A stretch of 64,000 nucleotides of DNA from Cristatella mucedo (Eukaryota; Bryozoa; Phylactolaemata; Cristatellidae). A model generated the notes under the pieces. The model ran no database searches. It saw nothing but the letters and a program-made list of their open reading frames with translations, and was not told where the DNA came from. This document shows, piece after piece, positions 56,974 through 64,000 of this stretch (positions are counted from its first letter, which is position 1; each line of letters begins with the position of its first letter). The stretch is taken from contig WPIO01000003.1 in the NCBI GenBank assembly GCA_009760855.2, positions 13,875,001 through 13,939,000 of the forward strand, given 5' to 3'. The position numbers were made by a program, and so were the translations under genes.

Positions 56974-58902
56974 AATAATAATAATATTGCACTTGATAAA
57001 GCGCCCTCAGAGAACTTAATCTCTTTCTAGGCGCTTTACATTTGCTGCAAAGTGATACGCAATAGAATAGTAAGTAAAATCATGCTTGAAAAACAAACAA
57101 AATGAATAACATGGTTAGGGGTTACATGCACTGGGTCAGCATGCAAATGTGGTTAGTGGCAGCATGAACAGTGTCAGCACGCATAAGCACATCGAGGACG
57201 AATCACAAGGACCCACTAAATGCTGTCCTAAATAGGTATGTTTTTAAGTTTCTTTTAAATGTGGTCAGGTCAGGGGATGTTCTGATGCAGGTCGGGAGGG
57301 AGTTCCAGGCTGTGGGAGCATACGAGCTAAATGCACGGTCTCCAAAGGATTTAAGGTTTGTACGAGGTATTTCTAGACTGTTGGATTCCGAAAAGCGAGT
57401 GGTACGATGCTTTGCCTGATGGGGTAGTATCTCTGAAAGATAGGCTGGAGCCATAGAATGAAGAGACCTAAAAGTGAGCGACAAAACCTTGAAGTCAATC
57501 CGTTGCTTGACTGGTAACCAGTGCAGGTCGGCGAGAAGTGGAGTAATGTGGCAACTGCGACGCTCACGGCAGACAAGCCTAGCTGCAGAGTTTTGCACCA
57601 GCTGCAATCGCCTGATCGCACATGCTGGTAGGCCAGTAAGCAGTGAGTTGCAGAAGTCGAGACGAGATGTCACGAATGCATGGACCAACTTGGACGTGGT
57701 ATCCTTATCTAAACAAGCCCTAATTTTAGCAATGTTATGAAGCTGAAAATAGGCTGATTTGACTGTGGAGCTGATGTGGTCGTCTAACGAGAGGTCGCTT
57801 TGGAATATGACACCTAGATTTCGAGCTGATGCAACTGGAGATATGCTGGCAGAGCCAATTTTGAAAGTCAGCCTTTCCAATTTCTGAATAACACTAGGTT
57901 TGCCCATAACTAGTAAGTTAGTTTTATCATCGTTTAGTTTTAGAAAATTTGCTGCCATCCATGATCGGATGTCATCAATGCATGCAGCAAGTGAGTTGAG
58001 AGAATTTGAGGTGCTCGAAGGCTGGGAGGGATCAAAGCAAAGGTACAACTGAGTGTCATCCGCATAGAAGTGAAAGCCTAGATTGTGCTTGGCAATCACA
58101 TCAGCGAGAGGGAGAGTATAGACGGTGAAAAGGACCGGACCTAGCACAGAGCCCTGAGGTACTCCATTTTTTAGAGGTACTTCAGATGATCTTTGTCCAT
58201 TCACATCAACACTCTGGAGTCTCCCACTGAGATAGGACCTGAACCACTGCAGAGCAGTGCCAGTGATGCCCAGGCGAGATGAGAGGCGCTCTAGAAGTAC
58301 TTTGTGATCGATGGTATCAAAAGCTGCCGAAAGATCGAGCAAAACAAGAAGAGACACTCTACCCATGTCTGCATTCCTAAGTAGGTCGTTGTATACCCGA
58401 AGCAATGCTGACTCTGTGGAGTGATTAGCTCTAAAGCCAGACTGGAACTTACTAGCAAGGTGTGAGGTTTCGATATACGAGTTCAGCTGGTCTGCCGCGA
58501 CCCGTTCCAGTGTCTTTGATAGGAATGGTAGAAGGGAGACTGGGCGGTAGTTGCTTAAGTTCTCTTGGTCTAGTGTAGCTTTCTTGAGAAGTGGCCTGAC
58601 TACAGCTTTTTTGAAAGGTGCTGGGACCTGACCTGAGGCTAATGACATATTAATGATGTTGGTTATGCATGGCAGCAGCAGATCAATGCAACGTAGGAGC
58701 AGGACAGTGGGAATAGGGTCCAGTGGACTTGTTGTCTTCTTTGATTGAGATACGAGCTTTAGGACTATGTCACTGGTGACCTGTTTAAATGCAGACATTG
58801 AGGCGCAGCCAGGAACCGAGGAACAGCATTCTAGTGGGAAGGTTGTCGTCGCAGGGATGGATTCCCTGATTTTGTCTATCTTCTGCACAAAGAATCGAGA
58901 GA
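56974..58902 (-). mobile_element. LINE-1 copy, longest in the window, inserted in SINE-B
   Basis: AGCTAT occurs at both borders (56968-56973 and 58903-58908), a likely target duplication. The element is 5' truncated: it starts just before the linker (FSRFFVQKIDKIRESIP), with no endonuclease. Reverse transcriptase follows, with AFDTIDH, GVPQGSVLGP and YADD, then the C-terminal block and the tail with ATT repeats. It is near-identical to the 49909 copy over 1.5 kb, so both are recent. Confidence 0.95.
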
Positions 58903-58984
58903 AGCTATCACCGCCGGTTGCAGCGGCTATAAAGGATTGCCCACCACAGGATGCGAACCTCGGAACCGAGGTCGTGAAAAGCAA
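57203..58984 (-). CDS. LINE-1 reverse transcriptase frame (593 codons) with a SINE-derived start
   Basis: A single open frame without stops. Residues 1-25 come from the SINE-B head. The LINE proper begins at about residue 26 (DSFSRFFVQKIDKIRES). RT motifs: NYRPVSLLP near 145, QSGFRANHSTESALL near 181, AFDTID at 221-226, GVPQGSVLGP at 274-283 and FYADD near 306-310. The C-terminal domain ends LFRTAFSGSL. Autonomous members of CR1/L2 clades also carry an apurinic-type endonuclease before the RT; it is missing here because of 5' truncation. The RT could still be active if expressed, but the ATG is a chance gift of the SINE. Confidence 0.9.
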   Translation of the reverse strand: MLFTTSVPRFASCGGQSFIAAATGGDSFSRFFVQKIDKIRESIPATTTFPLECCSSVPGCASMSAFKQVTSDIVLKLVSQSKKTTSPLDPIPTVLLLRCIDLLLPCITNIINMSLASGQVPAPFKKAVVRPLLKKATLDQENLSNYRPVSLLPFLSKTLERVAADQLNSYIETSHLASKFQSGFRANHSTESALLRVYNDLLRNADMGRVSLLVLLDLSAAFDTIDHKVLLERLSSRLGITGTALQWFRSYLSGRLQSVDVNGQRSSEVPLKNGVPQGSVLGPVLFTVYTLPLADVIAKHNLGFHFYADDTQLYLCFDPSQPSSTSNSLNSLAACIDDIRSWMAANFLKLNDDKTNLLVMGKPSVIQKLERLTFKIGSASISPVASARNLGVIFQSDLSLDDHISSTVKSAYFQLHNIAKIRACLDKDTTSKLVHAFVTSRLDFCNSLLTGLPACAIRRLQLVQNSAARLVCRERRSCHITPLLADLHWLPVKQRIDFKVLSLTFRSLHSMAPAYLSEILPHQAKHRTTRFSESNSLEIPRTNLKSFGDRAFSSYAPTAWNSLPTCIRTSPDLTTFKRNLKTYLFRTAFSGSL

Positions 58985-59011
58985 CAGCCTTACCTAGTGT
59001 GCCACCACGGG

Positions 59012-59138
59012 CATATATAATACATTTTTATCGCTCGCAGAGGGAACTTAATCTCTATTCAGGCGCTATGCATATGCCACGGGGCTCGAGCCCACAACCT
59101 CGGCAATTAAAAAGTCATCTTGACCTCGGTCGGGGCGT
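59012..59138 (-). mobile_element. SINE-A copy
   Basis: The minus strand has the B box GGGCTCGAGCCCC and the tail AGCGCCTGAATAGAGATTAAG with TTCCCTCTGCGAGCG, then an AT-rich end abutting the SINE-B. The A-box half is badly worn (CGCCCCGACCGAGGTC only). Confidence 0.8.
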
Positions 59139-59139
59139 G

Positions 59140-59600
59140 TACAGTAACCTCTTGTCCAAACCAGCCCAACGTGTGTGGTGCAAACTCCCTATCTTCATGC
59201 CGGCAGGTAACTGCACTGGATTACCAGTGACATTGACAATCAGCACCGGAATGTCTGAACAGCCAGTGACGACTATTTCTCGTGCAGCCGACAGGTCCCA
59301 CCAACTGAGCTTTTCACTATGCGGCACAATCAAATAGGTATTCCCCTGCCGCACATTTCCCACAGGCTGAAAAGTCGACCGAAAAGCTAACTATGTGCTC
59401 GGAGTTGGCCCCATCTCTACCGTAGCTCGCGTTCTCACCGCGAACCACACACCTCGTGGTGCCGGGAATCCGACCAGCTCGAGTGTTTCGTTGCCTATCG
59501 CGACCGTTCGCTCCCTGATGTCGAAAGTAACCAGAACAGCCCAGCTTGGCCAATAATGCAGTACTCGGCAGTAGCCATTACGAGGAGTCTCGGGTGAATT
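59140..59600 (-). pseudogene. gypsy protease-to-RT link relic
   Basis: 59363-59140 reads IVVTGCSDIPVLIVNVTGNP and VQLPAGMKIGSL, the region upstream of RT in gypsy pol. The preceding segment, up to 59560, gives YFRHQGANGRDRQRN-like frames with no intact protease DSG/DTG. Confidence 0.72.
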
Positions 59601-59949
59601 AGAAGCGATGCATACGAGACACTGTTCGTAGCTGGATTTGTACTGACACGCGGCCTAGAATCTCCCCCCCCCCCAACCTTCTACGCCAGATGCCGTCGCC
59701 AGTTGGCCAGGCTGGCGCTATGCACTAGTAGGTCAGCCATTTTTACTGTGTTATAGTTACCGAGTGGTGTGGTAGGCACAATATTCACTACATAACCGTC
59801 TCGATCGGTAAGTATGTAGCCAAGATCAAGGGGCAGATACTATTCCCCCCCCCCGTCATGCTCAGGCCACGCCGCTGAGCTAGGGTAAGACGAGCGGCCG
59901 CCATGTTAAACCTCATTGTAATATCGCATGCGCCAACAACAAAGGGGAA

Positions 59950-60075
59950 CTAAACGAAACTACGGCGGTCCTTGGTATATTGCGCTTCGGGGGGCACAGG
60001 AAATACGTGGCCAACTCTCCCTACGGGGAGGACAATCTCGGTCAGGAGCAATCTTGAGTACAAGCGAAAATCCAC
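59950..60075 (-). pseudogene. Worn zinc knuckle of the minus-strand gypsy gag
   Basis: In two shifted frames the minus strand gives RDCPP and VGRVGHVFPVP, in the order of a CCHC knuckle (C..C....GH....C). Only part of the cysteines remain. Confidence 0.5.
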
Positions 60076-60149
60076 ACAAGTACCAGCCAAGACGAGATTG
60101 GTACGACATCGGCTGCTGTAACGGGGATTCACTTGCACGGTACATCTCA

Positions 60150-61365
60150 GCTCGCCGAAGACGCCAGCTCACGAAGGGAGGCCACGAACAACTCGCTGCA
60201 GGGGGTACGTGGAACATACAAGCAGTAACAACGAGCGTGCTACCCAGCTCCGCTCGGGCCTTGGGTACCGGTTGCCTTGCGTGCGTAGCCGCATCGCCGG
60301 AGCACGCCTGCACCCATCCAGATGCATAACTCGGCGAAACAGGGAGCCGTCCAACACATGACTTAATCGGCCGACTTCCGTTACCAAAGAGCTCCAGTGA
60401 CCTCGCGTCATTTCATATCCGGTCACGCCCATTGGTCACACCTCGGCCTAGCCGGTGATCCTTATCACATTACAGCCGTCCCCTTTCAGCGAACCGAACC
60501 TAGTCTGGGTAAAAATAATCTATTACTCCTACCCGCACTATCTCAGATCGCGTGGGACAACATTTGGTCGCCGCAACAGCAACCTGCGCCACCGGCCTAC
60601 GCCGGCCACCCGATATACAGGAAGCGCGAGATGATGATGACCCCCGTGACCATCGACCTGGAAAAAGTCACTGTACTGGGGTTGCTGTAAGCGTTGCGTG
60701 GGCCTTCCCCCTCCTGCCTTATCAGTTCTGCGTACCGCTCACTTTGCTGTGCGTTCCGGGACGCCCCCGATACACGGCTCACCGTCGATATAGACGTACT
60801 ACCTGCTTCGCCGGTGTGTTCCCTTTCATTTCTTTGCGACACTCGTTGTAATCGAGCCACAGCCACGCCGTGCGGGGAGCACTCGCCTCCTCCCCCAGCT
60901 CCAGCTGAGAGGCTCGCACCCGCGATTTGTGAGTAAAGAGCGCACGCGCGCGCGACATCGAGTTTGCTGGGCTGTCTGACTTTAGTCGCTGCCTATTATC
61001 TCTCAGAGCACGTTACGAGACCTTCCATTCGTATTTGCCGCAGCCCTGCATTCAACGTTGGCCGAGCATTGACGTGCAATTCTCTCGACGTCGAAGCCGA
61101 CGCTGGCAGACGTGCCGCAACTGAATAGCCGTGAGAAAAAACGCCATGTTCACTGAGGAGACCAGAGATGGTACCTACGCGGGTCCCCCCGTTGTCGCCA
61201 CCGCGGGCGGCGTCGGACGAGCCCACAGCAGCGCCCAGGCCCAACCCGACGGCTTGGCGGTGGAAGAGCGCGACAGCTGTAAGCCGTCCCCGATGCATGC
61301 GTTGACGGGCTTACGTTTCAGAAGCGCGGGATTTGTAGATTGTAGCCCAGCGAACCGGTCATTTT
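60150..61365. other. GC-rich stretch without recognised gene
   Basis: CpG is frequent. Frames on both strands lack family motifs. It could be the upstream part of the candidate gene whose exon ends at 61607, or a promoter region. Confidence 0.35.
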
Positions 61366-61370
61366 CCAGG

Positions 61371-61607
61371 GCATGCAGCTGCCGAATCGCCCAACAGACG
61401 CGAAACGGCCAGGTCACGCCGAATGTCGCGAAAGTTCTTCGGCACCCTGAGGCGAAACCAGTTCCGGCGCGAGCAGGATCTACTAAGGCAGCTGGACATT
61501 ACAGAAGTACTTCCGCCCACGGACGTGACGGATGGTGACCCTGTTCGCAACCCCGAAGAGCTTAAGTCGATGACCACACTAAGTTTGAACCAAAAACGAA
61601 GGATTCT
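61371..61607 (+). CDS. Candidate exon of an unrecognised gene
   Basis: The frame is open from an acceptor-like GGTCATTTTCCAG (ending 61370) to a strong donor GTGAGT at 61608-61613. An internal ATG at 61423 starts MSRKFFGTLRRNQFRREQDL. The product is basic, then acidic, and ends MTTLSLNQKRRIL, leaving two bases (phase 2). The ending loosely resembles the short conserved block 'L....KR..R' ahead of TM1 in TMC proteins. That would make it the N-terminus of a second, divergent TMC gene, but the match is weak. Either a first exon starting at the ATG or an internal exon is possible. Confidence 0.4.
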
Positions 61608-61613
61608 GTGAGT

Positions 61614-62470
61614 TTTGACACGCTAGTAACTGCGTGTGCTCTCGTGAGGTGCTTGCGCGGACGTTCACTGCCCGTGTGCGGAGAAAGCTAGCCCACTGCA
61701 GATAGAGCAACAGTGTGCAGACGCCACATGTGCTAACCGAGGCTCCCAAACCTGAATCGTTGTCTCTGCTCATGGGGATTTAAAAAGTTGGTTCTCATGG
61801 ACCTCTGCTTCTGCTCGCAAGCTGCTTTGCTTGTAACCCTTCAAGTTTGTGTTGACATTTCGTCGCTTGTCGTGTCGTCCTTTAAACGAGCAGTTCCTGA
61901 GGTGATCTTTTTAATCGAGCTGCCCTTCATCAATTATTGAGGCAATCTGTGGTTGAGCTTGCATGGCAAGGAGTTTCGTCTGTAATGTATCTGAAGTAGC
62001 AGCGGACGCTCGACTGGGTCACGGCGTCCAGCTTCCAGTGCCTCTGCTGCTGCTGCTTCTGCTGCTGCTGCTGCTGCTGCTGCCTTGGCTTCCCTGGGTC
62101 TAAAGCTCCTCCTGGCCTACTCGTCTTGGCCTACTCGTTCTCCTTCCACATACAGCTAAGTCGAGGCCTACTCTCCAACCAGGCATTGCCCATAGATCTA
62201 TTGACACCGATTCTATTTAGGTGGTTGCCTCATCGCCTGCTTCCCCGAGGACGGCCAGAGCAGGACCCTGAAGTTCCGTAATGTGTTGTCAGACGACTGA
62301 GATTCGCACTAGTGCCTGTCTCCCGTACTGATGACTTCGAAGCTGTTTTCGGTAGTGATGCACCATCCTAACTCTTAAGTTGCTATCACTGCTGCCGGAT
62401 GTGGGTGTCACTCAGCCGGCTTGCCTTTGACGTCGATTCTATACAGGGCTGTCCACAGTTGACCGAGCCG
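61614..62470. other. Unassigned stretch with a (CTG)n run at 62040-62083
   Basis: The CTG/TGC run has about 14 units with one interruption. No exon was recognised after the donor at 61608. Confidence 0.5.
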
Positions 62471-62475
62471 AGCTA

Positions 62476-62612
62476 GTTTGGTCCAGCTGTTAAGGTGCTC
62501 CCCCGGCCACAGTCTGGCTGAGGTCGTGGGCTCGAGCCCCGAGGCATATGTGAAGTGCCTGAGTAAATATTAAGTTCTCTTGGGGCACAATGTAAATGAA
62601 TGATATATTTTT
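62476..62612 (+). mobile_element. SINE-A copy
   Basis: The head GGTCCAGCTGTTAAGGTG (A box) and GGGCTCGAGCCCC (B box) are followed by a tail with AAGTGCC, TTAAGTTCTCT and GGGGCACAATG. Both arms of the tail hairpin differ from the consensus (GTGCC and GGCAC), so pairing is kept. Confidence 0.88.
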
Positions 62613-62614
62613 TG

Positions 62615-64000
62615 ACGCAAAAAGGGATGGATGCCCTCGCCAGGAGAGCACTCGGTTATTGATTGGTCGGCGCCCTGCTGCACTGTAGTCATAAGCATCT
62701 GTAAACGACTCAGTTATGCCAGTTGCATAGGGGCCATCGCCCACGTGGACCCCCAACCGAACGTAGATGTCTACGGGTAGCTTATCATCTTACTACTGGT
62801 TGCCTCTGGCAAGGTCAAAGTTGAACTCTCTCTTAGGCTTAATCATGGTCGCATGCTTGACCAGGTGGCAGCTGTGTGTGCCAAAGATGTGATTCAAGTG
62901 GGCAGCACACATTGGGTTGAAGAGACTTCTGTTTTAAAGCAGCCACCGTTTAGGATGTGAGGAGACTTCACCTGGGTTTTGGTGTGCCGAATTTGTGCAC
63001 GGATTCGATCTGATGCTCCCACAAGTACCTCTTCAAGCAGTTGGATGCTGAACTACCCCAGCACCTGCCAAACAATGCGTACCTTGCTGTATGCTTAAGG
63101 CTGGTCCTTGGCTTGTTTTAATGCTCCGCTTTCGATGGGTTAGAGCGATTCGACCTCTGGATGCATAGGCGAAGTTACCCACCGTTTGTACAAGTATTGT
63201 CACTCACGTGCATGTGGAGCTATGCAATGTAACAGTGTAACCCTTCAAGTCCCATTTATTCTGTGGTGTTAAGTTGGTTTTACACGATCTAACTTTTATA
63301 TGAACACTTTTCCAACCAGAACGATCATTTAAGAAGTCGGTCAAGAGTAGCATTGCTCATTATGTTTGTTCTACTGCTGACATTTTCTTAGTGGGTCGTA
63401 CACAAGTTTGACCGTGTAGGAGGATCAGCTTTAAAAAGGTGTTACTGTGATAGGCAATAAACAGGCCGTCGGTACCAAGGTTTTTATTATTTGGAAGTAG
63501 GCCACCAGCTTGAAGCCTGCTAGATCAAATACATTTGACATAGCAAGGCATTTTGCCCATTCTCCTAAAGGCGTAGGCAGCAGGTGCCTTGGATACAGCT
63601 GCAATGGTCGTTCTGGTTGATGTGTTTTTAGGTATGACCATGAAGCAATATAGTTCGAGGGTAAATCAAGTGCTAACGGCTTTCGCTGAGCTCTCTGTCG
63701 ACATTGCAATGATGCATGTCCTTGGTCTCTAGAGCTGAAACTGGGTCTCCAGCTCCGAAAGCAAGCATCCTATCAACAGCCCCAATATGTCAATATGGCA
63801 AAGACACTTGCCTCCTCCTGCCCAGGGGGCTGAGCCTCACCAGTCCACTACACCATCACCCTTGTATGCTCACACCAGGCTTGTGTAACTTCGGCACCAG
63901 TGGACCCATGCTTGTACCTTCGATTGCTTGCTATACGAACGACTTATTATTATCCCTATCATTATTATTAAGTCCAGTGAAAACTGAGAAAGCTGCTGAT
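62615..64000. other. Unassigned stretch
   Basis: A 92-codon minus-strand frame (63709-63431) has protein-like composition but no recognised family. ATT-rich bits at 63945-63972 may be a worn LINE tail. Confidence 0.35.

Larger units (their letters stand above)
56920..59010 (-). mobile_element. SINE-B copy split by a LINE-1 insertion
   Basis: The tRNA-like head (A box TGGCACACTAGGTAAGG, B box GAGGTTCGCATCC) is at 59010-58909. The 3' part (AAAGGCTCTTCTGTCGCTAT and the AAATCGGCTAG end) is at 56973-56920. Removing the LINE and one AGCTAT gives a continuous SINE-B that aligns with the 49485 copy. Confidence 0.88.
54150..60150 (-). mobile_element. Second Ty3/gypsy relic, minus strand, split by nested insertions
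   Basis: In minus-strand order: a worn zinc knuckle of gag (60060-59960), a protease-to-RT link (59600-59140), reverse transcriptase (56640-55850), RNase H (55600-55380) and integrase (55150-54310). SINE-A, SINE-B, LINE-1 and an AT microsatellite occupy 56800-59138. Stops and frameshifts occur throughout. LTRs were not found. Its wording differs from the element at 14937, so it is another gypsy lineage. Confidence 0.85.

Noticed and set aside
57203-58984. Host gene of 593 codons
   Set aside because: Reverse transcriptase motifs and a near-identical second copy show that it is a LINE.
61423-61611. Complete small protein of 62 residues
   Set aside because: The frame ends exactly at a GTGAGT donor, so an exon is more likely than a finished small gene.

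Overview
The window reads as invertebrate (metazoan) nuclear DNA. It has spliced exons with canonical GT/AG borders, CR1/L2-type LINEs, tRNA-derived SINEs, Ty3/gypsy relics, long CA, GA, AT and CGG microsatellites, and no operons. Species cannot be read from the sequence. Almost every long open frame belongs to a transposable element or a low-complexity tract.

The main host gene lies on the minus strand, 20766 down to 414, and runs off the left edge. Nine exons join in one reading frame with matching phases and canonical splice sites. They encode about 432 codons of a transmembrane channel-like (TMC) protein, including the family signature CWETxVGQxFYKL and six membrane segments. Its introns are packed with repeats: degenerate LINE copies, two SINE families and a whole Ty3/gypsy insertion (14937-19615). 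That gypsy element was itself hit by a SINE, by a LINE tail and probably by another LTR.

From 21 to 38 kb the sequence holds a candidate solo LTR with tandemly duplicated upstream parts, two head-to-head LINE copies, a second older LINE lineage, solo LINE tails, SINEs, microsatellites and little recognisable coding sequence. From 38.9 to 43.7 kb there is a GC- and CpG-rich block, a tandemly duplicated CGG-repeat unit and a GA tract of about 490 bp. From 45 to 49 kb lie a decayed copy of a multicopy uncharacterised protein family and a small intronless open frame. From 49.9 to 60.2 kb there are two almost identical LINE copies and a minus-strand gypsy relic. The longer LINE copy sits inside a SINE, which sits inside the gypsy relic. 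A candidate plus-strand exon ends at 61607.

The window's clearest system-level signal is the relation between the dominant LINE (LINE-1 here) and the tRNA-derived SINE-A. They share a 3' tail with the same hairpin arms, which suggests that the LINE machinery mobilises the SINE. Solo LINE tails, nested insertions and short target duplications show the same machinery acting repeatedly on this locus.
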